Shown here: positions 1 to 8,845 of the stretch, in pieces | Numbering within the stretch: the stretch's first letter is position 1 | Layout of the letters: each line of letters starts with the position of its first letter | Program-made: the position numbers and the translations under genes | Notes under the pieces: generated by a model | What the model saw: the letters and a program-made list of their open reading frames with translations, nothing else | The model's database searches: none | Told to the model about the DNA's origin: nothing | Source: an uncultured Collinsella sp. | Lineage (GTDB): Bacteria > Actinomycetota > Coriobacteriia > Coriobacteriales > Coriobacteriaceae | NCBI GenBank assembly: GCA_958354105.1 | Contig: CATWVA010000001.1 | Coordinates: 62,001 to 126,000 of the forward strand | Direction of reading: 5' to 3' | DNA: 64,000 nucleotides

Positions 1-2
1 CC

Positions 3-815
3 GTCAGCGCCTGCTATCACCTGCTCTACATGGGCAAAAAGGCGAGCTCGTCCTCGCAGACGCCTCCCCCGCCGGCAGACGACCTGCTCAACCACTACAT
101 CTGCGAGCAGATGCGTGCGCATTGGCTGTCGCTCGGCCTGTCCGAGAAGCCGGTGAGCTTTAGTCCCAAGGCATACGACACGCGCGTGACCGGCAAGGAC
201 AAGGACGGCAACGAGGTGCGTGCCTGCGACGACAAGCGCGTCATCGATCCGGCCCTTAAGGAGAGCGCGCTGCTGACCGGCGTCTTCAACCGCCTGGCCC
301 GCAGCTGCTTCTACGGCGTCGCCATCAAGGAGGGCGACGAGAGCCCCTATCGCAACGGCTGCATCCCCGCCGGTGCCGCCTCCGCCGCCGTGGTCGAGGC
401 TGCCGAGCAGGCCGCTCTCGCCTTTGAGCAGGCCATGTACAAGTTCGAGACGCACCGCGCGCTTGCCGTGTGCGACGACTACCTGCGTGCCGCCAACAAG
501 CGCTGGAGCGACGCCTCCAAGGCCGCCAACAAGCTCGAGGGCGAACCAGCCAACGCCGCCATGAAGCAGGCCCTCGTCGACGCCTTTACCGAGCTGCGTG
601 TGGCGACCGTGCTCATGCACGGCATTGTCCCGGCCGGCTGCGAGCTCATCTGCGAGTACTTCGACGTCGATCCGGTCGCCTTCTTTAGTTGGGATAACAT
701 CTTTGCCTCCACGGACGAGTTTGTGGAGAGCCTGGGCGAGAAGCCCGGCGAGCACCGCGTGAAGCCGCTGCCCCCGCGCTTCGACTTCTTCAGCAAGCAC
801 GAGAGCCAGTACTAA
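3..815 (+). CDS. Methionyl-tRNA synthetase-like protein, C-terminal part (5' end outside window)
   Basis: The frame is open from the first base of the window, so the N-terminus and catalytic core lie upstream; the Met codon at 30 is probably internal. What remains (about 270 residues) has the late class I Met-type layout: a segment with FSPKAYDTRV and DPALKESALLTGVFNRLARS, then a helical anticodon-binding-type region containing YLRAANKRWSD. It ends close to the stop with SLGEKPGEHRVKPLPPRFDF. The protein would charge tRNA-Met in the cytosol. The HIGH and KMSKS motifs cannot be checked here, so another class I ligase-like protein of the same superfamily is possible. An RNA methyltransferase follows 59 bp downstream in the same direction. 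Confidence 0.6.
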   Translation, partial: VSACYHLLYMGKKASSSSQTPPPPADDLLNHYICEQMRAHWLSLGLSEKPVSFSPKAYDTRVTGKDKDGNEVRACDDKRVIDPALKESALLTGVFNRLARSCFYGVAIKEGDESPYRNGCIPAGAASAAVVEAAEQAALAFEQAMYKFETHRALAVCDDYLRAANKRWSDASKAANKLEGEPANAAMKQALVDAFTELRVATVLMHGIVPAGCELICEYFDVDPVAFFSWDNIFASTDEFVESLGEKPGEHRVKPLPPRFDFFSKHESQY

Positions 816-874
816 AGCACGCCAGCAGCGGCGTGCCCGGAAAGTAGTCTATTTGGGACGGGAAGGAAAGACGG

Positions 875-1978
875 ATGTCCAAGCCGCGTCGTCGTAAGCA
901 GAAAAAGCAGGTCAAGGCCGAGCTCAAGCTTAGGCAGTTTGCCGCTACCGAGCTTTCCGACCAGCTTGCCGCCCAACACTCCGCCGCCGACCTGCCGCGC
1001 TTTATGGTCGACACGGTCGCCGGCGCCTATGCACCCGCCGATGCTCAGCTCATGATCGAGGGCTTCGGTGCCGCTGCCACGCGCCCGGTCACGCTGCGCG
1101 CCAACACGCTCAAGGCGACCGCCGAGGACATCGCCGCCGCACTCGACGCAGCCGGCATCGCCCACCGCCCCGTCGCATGGTACCCGGACGCTTTCATCCT
1201 GCCCGAGGCCCAGGTTTCCGACCTATGGGACCTCGACATCTACCGCGACGGCAAAATCTACTTGCAAAGCCTGTCGTCCATGATGCCGCCGTTGGTCCTG
1301 GGCGCCCAGGCAGGCGAGGACATCCTGGACATGTGCGCAGCCCCCGGTGGCAAGACGACGCAGATCGCCGCCCTCACCCAGGGCCAGGCACACCTCACGG
1401 CCTGCGAGATGAGCATTCCCCGCGCCGAAAAGCTTGAGTCCAACCTCCACCGCCAGGGCGCCAAAAACGTGCCCGTCATGCGCATCGACGCACGCGAGCT
1501 CGACGAATTCTTCCGCTTTGACCGCATCCTGCTCGACGCTCCCTGCACCGGCACGGGCACCGTCATCAGCGGCAACGAAAAGAGCCTGCGCGGCCTCACC
1601 GAGCAGTTGCTCGGCAAGTGCGCCCGCTCGCAGCGAGCACTTCTGGATCGCGCCATGGGAGCCCTCAAACCGGGCGGCACGCTCGTCTATTCGACTTGTT
1701 CGATCTTGCCGCAGGAAAACGAGGACGCCTTGCAAGAGGCCCTCGACAAGCACATGGACTGCGAGCTTATCCCCCTCGATGGCACGCCGAGCGAAAGTGA
1801 AAAGCGCCGCGCCCAGGAAGCTGGCGAAGAGCCACGCGTCGAGAGCAACGCCCTCACCGAGGCCATCGCCGCCGGCCACGTCTCGTCCATCGCCAACGGT
1901 ATGCCCGGCACGCTGACCATTCCGCCCAGCCGCGACTTTGAGGGCTTCTACATCGCCTTGATCCGAAAACGCGGCTAG
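875..1978 (+). CDS. RsmB/NOP2-type rRNA (cytosine-5) methyltransferase
   Basis: 367 residues. A basic N-terminal tail (KPRRRKQKKQ) suits RNA binding. The SAM site DMCAAPGGKTTQ lies near residue 151, motif IV LDAPCTGTGT near 220, and motif VI TCSILPQENE near 273. Both Cys residues used by m5C RNA methyltransferases (PC of motif IV and TC of motif VI) are present, so the enzyme should be active. The family methylates C5 of cytosine in 16S rRNA (RsmB/RsmF) or other RNAs; the exact site cannot be told from sequence. The start is the ATG after a GGAAGGAAAG ribosome-binding site. Confidence 0.85.
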   Translation: MSKPRRRKQKKQVKAELKLRQFAATELSDQLAAQHSAADLPRFMVDTVAGAYAPADAQLMIEGFGAAATRPVTLRANTLKATAEDIAAALDAAGIAHRPVAWYPDAFILPEAQVSDLWDLDIYRDGKIYLQSLSSMMPPLVLGAQAGEDILDMCAAPGGKTTQIAALTQGQAHLTACEMSIPRAEKLESNLHRQGAKNVPVMRIDARELDEFFRFDRILLDAPCTGTGTVISGNEKSLRGLTEQLLGKCARSQRALLDRAMGALKPGGTLVYSTCSILPQENEDALQEALDKHMDCELIPLDGTPSESEKRRAQEAGEEPRVESNALTEAIAAGHVSSIANGMPGTLTIPPSRDFEGFYIALIRKRG

Positions 1979-2002
1979 CGCACGGATTCAAAACTCAACA
2001 AG

Positions 2003-2173
2003 CTATCTCTGTGCGCGCTTGTCCTGCTGGTCACGGTGCTGCTTAAGTGTCTCACGTTCCTTGCGCTCGGCTCTTTTGCCTTTAATGGCCGTAACCACAA
2101 AGTAGATGACCGCGGCGGCTACGATTGCGCCCACACACAGGCCAATCGAGCCCAACATTGCTGTAAATTCCAT
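2003..2173 (-). CDS. Small single-pass membrane protein (56 aa)
   Basis: A 56-codon frame on the minus strand starts at an ATG preceded by AGAGAGGTG. It begins MEFTAMLGSIGLCVGAIV and has one hydrophobic segment (about residues 6-27) followed by a strongly charged tail rich in Lys, Arg and Glu (KGKRAERKERETLKQHRDQQ). This layout is typical of tiny membrane-anchored proteins with a cytoplasmic helical tail. It sits in the 386 bp gap between two plus-strand genes and would be transcribed against them. Function is unknown; the good RBS and clean membrane-plus-tail pattern are the only evidence that it is real. Confidence 0.55.
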   Translation of the reverse strand: MEFTAMLGSIGLCVGAIVAAAVIYFVVTAIKGKRAERKERETLKQHRDQQDKRAQR

Positions 2174-2364
2174 TCCGCGTCACCTCTCTTTTAAACGGGA
2201 CTTTCAAGATAGCACCTCAATACCCGCCACCACAGCTCCTTCACGTTCGCCGGCCCTTCGGTCTAACGGATGGCGCGGCGGGGAAAAATCAACTCGTCAA
2301 ACGATTTAGCAAGCACAGCGCTGCCGGCACCCTGCCGACCACCATCGTATAGAATCGAGCGTCC

Positions 2365-3456
2365 ATGGATACCCTCAACGACCTAAACGAGCGCGTCGAC
2401 GCCTTCGTCGGCACCAGCTCCTTCGACACGCCGGTCACGGCAAACGACCAAGCCCCCATCGATGTTCCCGCCGAGGTTCACGAGGACATCGTCGCCTCGG
2501 TCGATTTTTCCGAGGTCGAGCTCGCAGACGAGTTCACCGAGCCCCAGGTAGCCGTGACCCCCAACGGACTGCTCCCCATGGAGCCGCTGCCCATCGACGG
2601 GCGTTTGCGAAAGGCGGCCCTCCGCATGCCCGACGAGATCGAGGAGGCCAGCGGCTTTACGCTCTTCGGTCGTCGCATCAAGTCGCTTATCTACACCACC
2701 GACGTCGCGGTCATCCGTAACTCCAACGCCGATGCCGTCTTTGCCGTTTACCCCTTCACGCCACAGCCGGCCATTACGCAGGCGCTGTTGACCGTCGCCG
2801 AGTGCCCGGTCTTTGTAGGCGTGGGCGGTGGCACCACCACCGGTAAGCGCTCCGTGCAGATGGCAGCCGTCTCCGAGATGCAGGGCGCGGCGGGCTGCGT
2901 GGTCAACTCCCCCGCCACTGCCGAGATGGTCGAGCACATCACCAACATCGCCGACATCCCCGTCATCGCCACGGTCGTTCGCTGCGACGACGATACTCAC
3001 GCCAAAGTGCGCGCCGGAGCCAAAATCCTCAACATCGCGGCCGGCAAGAACACGCCCCAGGTCCTGCGCGAGTTGCGCGAACACTATCCCAACCTGCCGC
3101 TCATCGCACCGGGCGGCAAGACGCCCGAGAGCATCCGTGAGACCATCGCCGCCGGCGCCAACGCCATCATCTGGACGCCGCCTTCGGCCCAGCAGCTGCA
3201 GACCGACATGATGCAGCGCTACCGCAAGATGAAGGAAGACGCCACGCCGGTCATCTCGCGCGACGATGTGCCCATTATCGACCAGGTCGCCGCCGCCGAG
3301 GTCAGCCAGGTCGAGAACATGAATCCCGATGTGCCGATCCCCGACGAAGTCATCGAACGTGTCGCTTCGATCCACGATCACATCGAGGAGCGTCGCGCCA
3401 ACCGTGGACTCAAGCCGTCACTGCACGGCTTCTTCTTCCGCGGAAAGAAACGCTAA
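2365..3456 (+). CDS. TIM-barrel (phosphate-binding type) protein of unknown substrate
   Basis: 363 residues. The first ~75 residues are acidic and low in complexity; the rest reads as a beta/alpha barrel. Successive strands end in Gly-rich turns: VFVGVGGGTTTGKRS, PVIATVVRCDDD, AKILNIAAGKNT, LPLIAPGGKTPESI, ANAIIWTPPS. The GGKTPESI and AGANAI signatures resemble the phosphate-binding half of KDPG-aldolase-like and nitronate-monooxygenase-like barrels, but I cannot assign a reaction. It ends with a basic tail (FFRGKKR) and is followed directly by a terminator, so it is probably a single-gene unit. Confidence 0.6.
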   Translation: MDTLNDLNERVDAFVGTSSFDTPVTANDQAPIDVPAEVHEDIVASVDFSEVELADEFTEPQVAVTPNGLLPMEPLPIDGRLRKAALRMPDEIEEASGFTLFGRRIKSLIYTTDVAVIRNSNADAVFAVYPFTPQPAITQALLTVAECPVFVGVGGGTTTGKRSVQMAAVSEMQGAAGCVVNSPATAEMVEHITNIADIPVIATVVRCDDDTHAKVRAGAKILNIAAGKNTPQVLRELREHYPNLPLIAPGGKTPESIRETIAAGANAIIWTPPSAQQLQTDMMQRYRKMKEDATPVISRDDVPIIDQVAAAEVSQVENMNPDVPIPDEVIERVASIHDHIEERRANRGLKPSLHGFFFRGKKR

Positions 3457-3466
3457 CCGCAACAGC

Positions 3467-3502
3467 AAGGCCCGCCCCGCAAACAACGGGACAGGCCTTT
3501 TC
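3467..3502 (+). terminator. Rho-independent terminator after the TIM-barrel gene
   Basis: Inverted repeat with arms AAGGCC and GGCCTTTT enclosing an inner CCCG/CGGG pairing, running into a T-run. It lies 10 bp after the stop codon. Confidence 0.7.
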
Positions 3503-3563
3503 TGTTTTCGAATGTCAGGAGTGGCAAGCGCAGCTGTTAAAACTGTCATCCAGCCCACGAACG

Positions 3564-4454
3564 TTAATCCACGCGCTTGTCGCCCATAAAGAAGAGCGCC
3601 ACCGTACCAGGTCCGGTATGCGAGCCAATCAGAGTACCGATGTTATTAATCTCAATCTTGCCTTTAAGCTGCGGAACCTGTTCCTCAATCAGCGCCGCAA
3701 CTGCCTCGGCATCCTCGCGGCACGCCGAGTGCGACATGATGCACTTACCCGAATAATCCGCACCGTCCTGCACGTGTGCCATCATAGTCTTAGCCATCTC
3801 GGAAATCGCGCGCTTCTTAGTGCGAATCTTCTCACGTGGCGACAGCTTACCTTCGCAATCGACCGTCATAAGTGGGCAAATCTTAAGCGCCGTGCCGATG
3901 ATTGCGCTCGCAGCCGAAATGCGACCGCCGCGCAGGTAGCTCGACAGATCGGTCGAGAAGAACCAGTGGTGCAGGTTGAGTTTGTGCTCCTCGATCCAGG
4001 CGGCCGTCTCGTCGAGTGAAGCCCCGCTATCGCGCACGTCGGCGGCACATTCCGCCAGCAGGCCAAAGCCCGAAGACGCCGCCAACGAATCGATGACGCG
4101 CACCTTGCCGCCCTGAGGATAGCGATCCGCGAGCATCTGTGCCGCAACGCAGGCCGATCCATACGTGCCCGAAATACCCGACGACAACGTCAGGTGCAGC
4201 ACGTCTTTACCCTCGGCAACAAACGGCTCCCAAAACTCCTCGTACTCACCCACGCTCACCTGAGACGTCTTGGGCATGGCGCCCGCGGCAATCTGGGCAA
4301 AAAACTCGTCCGGCGTAATCGACTGATACAGATCGTCCGTATAGACAACATCGTCGATCTCGTAATGAAAACACACGACAGGGATATTGCGCGACGCAAA
4401 GAACTCACGGGTTCGATCGGCGGCGGATTCACAGGTCAGGACAAAATCACTCAT
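3564..4454 (-). CDS. DegV family fatty-acid-binding protein
   Basis: 296 residues with the DegV fold pattern: an N-terminal strand FVLTCESAAD, TSQVSVGEYEEFW in the lipid-binding pocket loop, LTLSSGISGTYGSA, RVIDSLAASSGFG, and YLRGGRIS before the second domain. DegV/FakB proteins hold a fatty acid in a tunnel, and some present it to the FakA kinase for phospholipid synthesis. No FakA-like gene is nearby, so the role here is not fixed. The start ATG follows TTAAGGAGCC. It is convergent with the upstream TIM-barrel gene and divergent from the FBPase gene. Confidence 0.85.
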   Translation of the reverse strand: MSDFVLTCESAADRTREFFASRNIPVVCFHYEIDDVVYTDDLYQSITPDEFFAQIAAGAMPKTSQVSVGEYEEFWEPFVAEGKDVLHLTLSSGISGTYGSACVAAQMLADRYPQGGKVRVIDSLAASSGFGLLAECAADVRDSGASLDETAAWIEEHKLNLHHWFFSTDLSSYLRGGRISAASAIIGTALKICPLMTVDCEGKLSPREKIRTKKRAISEMAKTMMAHVQDGADYSGKCIMSHSACREDAEAVAALIEEQVPQLKGKIEINNIGTLIGSHTGPGTVALFFMGDKRVD

Positions 4455-4523
4455 ATGAGGCTCCTTAAGTATTGCTGTGCAAATTATCGCACAGCAAGCC
4501 TAAATACGATACAAATGTCCACT

Positions 4524-4755
4524 ATTTACCAATGCGAACCATTTGTATTGATTATCTTTATCATGAACATCCCCATCCCCGCCATGGGCCAACATGGGCA
4601 AAATCACCCGCTTTGCCTCCACTCAACCGCCATATCTACCTCAACTAAATCGATTTACCAAACCGTTCAGCCGACAATTCAGCCGCCGGCGCAAAATCGA
4701 AACAAAGCCGGCGCATACTGGTAAACGCTTGACACTGTTTTATCAGTTTTACCAA
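4524..4755. promoter_or_regulatory. Repeated TTTACCAA motifs upstream of the FBPase gene
   Basis: The 320 bp gap between degV and fbp holds no gene. It carries TTTACCAA three times (4525-4532, 4654-4661, 4748-4755) and the inverse TGGTAAA at 4719-4725. The last direct copy and the inverted copy flank a TTGACA hexamer at 4729-4734, 40 bp before the FBPase start. This looks like a repressor or activator site array, but the regulator is unknown and chance repetition in AT-rich DNA is possible. Confidence 0.35.
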
Positions 4756-4774
4756 CCATATCGGAAGGTGTTTC

Positions 4775-6691
4775 ATGGTCGCATTCGATCGCAATCCGCA
4801 GGACTTCAAGTATCTGCGCCTGCTGTCGAGACAGTTTCCCACCGAGCAATCCGCGTTTACCGAGATCATCAATCTCTCGGCCATCCTCAACCTGCCCAAG
4901 GGCACCGAGCACTTTATGAGCGACCTGCATGGCGAATACGAAGCCTTCATGCACATCCTCAACAACTGCTCGGGCGTCGTACGCGAGCATGTCGACGAGA
5001 TCTTTGGCGACACGCTCACCTTTTATGAAAAGGGCGAGCTGTGCACGCTCATCTACTACCCGCGCGAGAAGATCGAGCTGGTCCGCAGCCAGCACGAGGA
5101 CTCACCTACCTGGTATAAAACCATGCTCGACCAGCTTATTGTGGTTGCCCGCTCGCTTTCGAGCCGCTATACCCGCTCCAAGGTGCGTAAGGCCATCCCG
5201 CGCGATTACGCCTACATCATCGACGAGCTGCTGCACACGCATCCGGACGAGAACAACTATCGCGTGCGCTATCACGAGCGCATCGTGGAGTCCATTCTGG
5301 AGACCGCCAGCGCCGACGACTTTATCGAGTCGCTTGCCTCGCTCATCAAGCGCCTGGCCGTCGACCACCTGCACCTGGTGGGCGACATCTTCGACCGCGG
5401 CGGCGGCGCGGCCAAGATTATGGACCGCCTGCTCACCTACCATTCGCTCGACATCCAGTGGGGCAATCACGACCTGCTGTGGATGGGCGCCGCTGCCGGC
5501 GAGCCCGCCTGCATCGCCACGGTGCTGCGCAACAACCTGCGCTACGACAACTACGAGATTCTCGAAAACGACTATGGCATCTCGCTGCGCGAGCTTGTCG
5601 CCTTCGCCGACGCCGCCTATATCGCCGGCGAGCCCATCAGCCCGCTGATCAAAGCCATCAACGTCCTGCTCTTTAAGCTCGAGGGCCAGATTATCCAGCG
5701 TCACCCGGAGTTCGACATGGCCGACCGCCTGCTGCTCGACAAGGTCGATCACGACGCCGGCACGGTCACCCTCGCCGACGGCAGCGTATGGCCGCTCACG
5801 ACCAACGACTTCCCCACCGTCGATCCGACGGACCCCTACACGCTCACACCCGAGGAGCAGCACATCATCGACAAGCTCGTGTCCGAGTTTGTCACCGCCG
5901 ATCACCTACATCGCCACATCGATTTCCTCTATACCCACGGCTCCATGTATAAGGTCGCCAACGGCAACCTGCTGTTCCATGGCTGCGTGCCGCTCAACGA
6001 GGATGGTACCTTTAGCAGCATGAACTGCCTGGGCACCTGGCACGCAGGCCGCGATTATCTCGATTTTTGCGACCGCATCGCCCGCCGCGCCTGGCGCGTG
6101 GGCGACCGCGACGCCCTCGACTGGATGTGGTACCTGTGGATCGGCTTTAACTCACCCGCCAGCGGACGCCTGGTGCGTACCTTTGAGCGCGCCTATATCG
6201 CCGATAAGAGCACCTGGGTCGAGCCGATGGACCCGTACTTTACGCTAACCAAGTCGCCCTCGGTCTGCGACGACATCATGCGCGAGTTCGGCGTTGCCCC
6301 CATGGCATGTTCGCCGACCGGTCACATCATCAATGGCCATACGCCCGTCAAGACTACCAAGGGCGAGCAGCCCATCCGCGCCAACGGCAAGCTGCTGGTC
6401 ATCGATGGCGGTTTCTGCCGCGCCTACCACCCCAAGACGGGCATCGCCGGCTACACGCTCATCTCGAGCTCGCGCGGATGCCGCCTCAAGTCGCACCAGG
6501 CCTTTACCACCGTTGCCGAGGCGCTCACCCGCAATATCGATATCGAGAGCGAGACCAACCGCTTTGACGAGGCCGACCGCCGCCGCATGGTAAGCGACAC
6601 CGATACGGGTGCCAAGATCCGCAGCCAGATCCAGGACCTACGCCAACTGCTCGATGCATATAGAAACGGTGCTATCGAGGAGCGCGCCTAG
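4775..6691 (+). CDS. fbp: Class III fructose-1,6-bisphosphatase
   Basis: 638 residues, close to the usual ~640-670 of the Firmicutes-type class III enzyme. It has the metallophosphatase motifs in order: MSDLHGEYEAF (about residue 49), VGDIFDRGG (about 200) and QWGNHDLLWMG (about 228). Later comes INGHTPVKTTKGEQPI, with a C-terminal half typical of this class. It hydrolyses fructose 1,6-bisphosphate to fructose 6-phosphate in gluconeogenesis in the cytosol. The start is the ATG after GGAAGGTG. The upstream gap has repeated motifs and a TTGACA element, which suggests regulation. It is followed after 78 bp by a GtrA gene. Confidence 0.95.
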   Translation: MVAFDRNPQDFKYLRLLSRQFPTEQSAFTEIINLSAILNLPKGTEHFMSDLHGEYEAFMHILNNCSGVVREHVDEIFGDTLTFYEKGELCTLIYYPREKIELVRSQHEDSPTWYKTMLDQLIVVARSLSSRYTRSKVRKAIPRDYAYIIDELLHTHPDENNYRVRYHERIVESILETASADDFIESLASLIKRLAVDHLHLVGDIFDRGGGAAKIMDRLLTYHSLDIQWGNHDLLWMGAAAGEPACIATVLRNNLRYDNYEILENDYGISLRELVAFADAAYIAGEPISPLIKAINVLLFKLEGQIIQRHPEFDMADRLLLDKVDHDAGTVTLADGSVWPLTTNDFPTVDPTDPYTLTPEEQHIIDKLVSEFVTADHLHRHIDFLYTHGSMYKVANGNLLFHGCVPLNEDGTFSSMNCLGTWHAGRDYLDFCDRIARRAWRVGDRDALDWMWYLWIGFNSPASGRLVRTFERAYIADKSTWVEPMDPYFTLTKSPSVCDDIMREFGVAPMACSPTGHIINGHTPVKTTKGEQPIRANGKLLVIDGGFCRAYHPKTGIAGYTLISSSRGCRLKSHQAFTTVAEALTRNIDIESETNRFDEADRRRMVSDTDTGAKIRSQIQDLRQLLDAYRNGAIEERA

Positions 6692-6769
6692 CTCCACCCG
6701 TGGGGATTGGCTAAACTTGCTGAGTTCATCATCCCCGCGGCGCCCCGGCGCATTCCTAAGGCAGGTACC

Positions 6770-7165
6770 ATGCAAAAGCTCCTTGCGCAGATCATGAAGT
6801 TTGGCGTCGTCGGCGTCGTCGCCACGGTCATCGACTTTGGCATCATGAATCTGCTCCACTACGGTCTGGGCCTTAACATCCTGATCGCCAACACCAGCGG
6901 CTTTATCGTCTCGCTCATCTTTAACTACGTCGCGAGCATGAAGTACGTGTTTGCACACAAGGAGGGCATGAGTCGCCGCCGCGAGTTCATTATCTTTGTC
7001 GTGCTGTCCGTGATCGGCTTGGCGCTCAACGACGGTATCGTGCTGGCGCTCAACGCCGGTCTGGGGCTCGAGGCCAATATCGCCAAGATTTGCGCCACCG
7101 CACTGGTCATGGTCTACAACTTTGTGACCCGAAAGATCTTCCTGGAGGGCGAGGAGACAAAATAG
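6770..7165 (+). CDS. GtrA family membrane protein (first of two)
   Basis: 131 residues from the ATG at 6770, preceded by AAGGCAGGT. The frame is open upstream to 6707, but that stretch lacks a GtrA-like sequence. Four hydrophobic segments follow the GtrA pattern: FGVVGVVATVIDFGIMNLL, the loop NTSGFIVSLIFNYVASMKYVF, IIFVVLSVIGLALNDGIVL, and a last helix ending VYNFVTRKIFLEG. Family members move polyprenyl-phosphate-linked sugars across the membrane for surface glycan modification. A paralogue of the same length follows after a hairpin. Confidence 0.85.
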   Translation: MQKLLAQIMKFGVVGVVATVIDFGIMNLLHYGLGLNILIANTSGFIVSLIFNYVASMKYVFAHKEGMSRRREFIIFVVLSVIGLALNDGIVLALNAGLGLEANIAKICATALVMVYNFVTRKIFLEGEETK

Positions 7166-7189
7166 TTCGACACCTCTGAAGCATTACGG

Positions 7190-7233
7190 CACCCACGGAC
7201 GACGCGCACTCAGCGCAGTATCGTCCGTGGGTG
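7190..7233 (+). terminator. Strong hairpin between the two GtrA genes
   Basis: Arms CACCCACGGACGA (7190-7202) and its exact complement (7221-7233) form a 13 bp stem with an 18-base loop. There is no T-run after it, so it may be an attenuator or an mRNA-stabilising hairpin rather than a classical terminator. Confidence 0.5.
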
Positions 7234-7385
7234 CCGCTCGTTTACGGGCAAATTTTCAACGTTTGCGGATTAGCTCTTGAAAATTTGACGAGTTCGTATA
7301 GTTCTTGGCAAAAACCTTACGTTTCCCTTCCAAAAGCCCTAAAGTATCTCCTTGCTCGATTCATCAACGCATTGGATGTGATTAC

Positions 7386-7793
7386 GTGCGCAAGGCACTG
7401 GCACAACCTCATACCAAGCAGTTTCTCAAGTTCGCTGTCGTGGGTCTTATCTCCTTTGGCATCGACTGGGGTATGCTCATTGCGCTCGTCGAGCTGTTCC
7501 ACCTCGACTTTTTGATGAGTACCACAGTCTCGTTTATCACGTCCGTCGTGGTCAACTACTGGCTCAGCATGAAGTACGTGTTCGACCACCGTGAGGGCAT
7601 GAGCCGCAAGCGCGAGTTCACGATCTTCACCATCCTGTCGGTGATTGGCCTGGGTCTCAACGACCTGTACATGTTTGTGGGCGTCACGTTTTTGAGCATC
7701 GGCTACCAGGCCATGAAGGCAATCGCAACGTTCTTGGTCACCTGGTACAACTACTTTAGCCGTCGCTTATTCCTCGAGGGCGCGCAGTCGTAG
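7386..7793 (+). CDS. GtrA family membrane protein (second of two)
   Basis: 135 residues if it starts at the GTG at 7386 (VRKALAQPH...). The frame is open from 7305, but the extra residues do not look like GtrA. It shares the order and many residues of the upstream paralogue: FLKFAVVGLISFGIDWG, VVNYWLSMKYVFDHREGMSR, FTILSVIGLGLND, and WYNYFSRRLFLEG near the end. The repeated SMKYVF-x3-EGMSR(K/R)REF block shows the two arose by duplication. A strong terminator follows 25 bp after the stop. The partner glycosyltransferase is not in this window. Confidence 0.8.
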   Translation: MRKALAQPHTKQFLKFAVVGLISFGIDWGMLIALVELFHLDFLMSTTVSFITSVVVNYWLSMKYVFDHREGMSRKREFTIFTILSVIGLGLNDLYMFVGVTFLSIGYQAMKAIATFLVTWYNYFSRRLFLEGAQS

Positions 7794-7818
7794 ACGGCCC
7801 AACATAATCTCGCTTCGC

Positions 7819-7853
7819 AGCCGGTTGGAATTCACGTTCCAACCGGCTTTTTG
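7819..7853 (+). terminator. Terminator after the second GtrA gene
   Basis: A 12 bp stem, AGCCGGTTGGAA and its complement TTCCAACCGGCT, with a 6-base loop and TTTTTG after it. Confidence 0.85.
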
Positions 7854-7892
7854 TTTGCCGAGAGACCCGGCGACCCAGTCCTCTACGCATGA

Positions 7893-7932
7893 AAAACGGG
7901 CGGCTCGGATGTTGGTCCGAACCGCCCGTTTG
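7893..7932 (-). terminator. Hairpin ending the DUF4430 operon
   Basis: AAACGGGCGG...CCGCCCGTTT with TCGGA/TCCGA pairing inside, 20 bp past the stop of the minus-strand DUF4430 gene. The A/T ends on both sides let it work in both directions. Confidence 0.6.
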
Positions 7933-7951
7933 GCGCGCCATGTCGAGGCCT

Positions 7952-8836
7952 CTAGCCCGTTACGTAATACCACACGACGGTGTCGCCATTCTTGAGAATG
8001 TAATTGCTGCAGGCGGTATTGGGCGTTTTGCCGTTAACGGAGTACATCCAGCCGCTCGTGCCGCCGTACTGCTTCTCGGCCAAACCACCAATCGCGGAGA
8101 CATACGTGCCGAACGATGAGCCGTGTGCGTTGACAGAAAGGCCCAACGCGCACAGGGCATCGTAGACGGTAGCGCCTTCGTTAAAGGTAAAGGTGCCACC
8201 AGAAGACACAGGATTGCCCACAGCGCTCGATGTGACCGAAACCGTCACCGTTACGTAGCTGGACTCCTGCGAGCCGCCCTGTCCGCCCGAGGGAGCGCTT
8301 CCGCCATTAGAGCTGGAGGCTCCATCAGACGACTGGCCGCCGCCCGAAGAAGCACCGCCAGACACATTGGAAGTATCGCCGGCTCCCCTATTCTGGGCAG
8401 CGGATTTATCTCCAGACTTCTTGCCGTCCTGACCATCGGACTTCTTGCTATCCGAGCTTTTATCCGATTCCTTGTTTGAAGACTCGGAATCGTCCTTGGA
8501 CTCGTCTTTTGCGTCATTCGATGACTTGGAATCCTTGGAACTGGCCTCGACCGAAGTCGTAGTCGAGCCAGACGCCTTGGTGTCCTTGGTGACGACGCTC
8601 TCCCCCGTCACGGTCTGAATGATCCAGTCGATGGACCAGGCACCGCTTGTGGAAGGATGGACGAAACCCAGCGAGACGACGATCAGAATGGTGCACGCGG
8701 CAGTCAGAACGCCAAGGAGCGCCTTGCGACGAGGGGCGGACGCCGCCGAAGCGGCGCCCTGGTGCTTTGCATCGTCGAACTGAATGAACGAGGAATCTGG
8801 TTGCTTGGGGTCAGCGTCCTTGGATTTATTGAACAC
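7952..8836 (-). CDS. Membrane-anchored DUF4430 (transcobalamin-like) domain protein
   Basis: 294 residues from the GTG at 8836, which has AGGTGAGG in front. An in-frame GTG at 8845 lies right against the upstream stop codon but has no RBS. It has an N-terminal cytoplasmic stretch, one membrane segment (LLGVLTAACTILIVVSLGF), then a ~130-residue Ser/Asp/Lys-rich and Gly/Ser-rich stalk. The C-terminal ~95-residue DUF4430 domain shows GATVYDALCALGL, SGWMYSVNGKTPN and LKNGDTVVWYYV. That fold is shared with the C-terminal domain of transcobalamin/intrinsic factor and occurs in many Gram-positive surface proteins. It is translated directly after the giant surface protein gene and almost certainly shares its transcript. 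Confidence 0.8.
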   Translation of the reverse strand: MFNKSKDADPKQPDSSFIQFDDAKHQGAASAASAPRRKALLGVLTAACTILIVVSLGFVHPSTSGAWSIDWIIQTVTGESVVTKDTKASGSTTTSVEASSKDSKSSNDAKDESKDDSESSNKESDKSSDSKKSDGQDGKKSGDKSAAQNRGAGDTSNVSGGASSGGGQSSDGASSSNGGSAPSGGQGGSQESSYVTVTVSVTSSAVGNPVSSGGTFTFNEGATVYDALCALGLSVNAHGSSFGTYVSAIGGLAEKQYGGTSGWMYSVNGKTPNTACSNYILKNGDTVVWYYVTG

Positions 8837-8845
8837 AGCCCTCAC

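Noticed and set aside
2106..2309. 67-codon plus-strand frame in the gap before the TIM-barrel gene
   Set aside because: No RBS and no recognisable pattern. It overlaps the better-supported 56-aa minus-strand gene.
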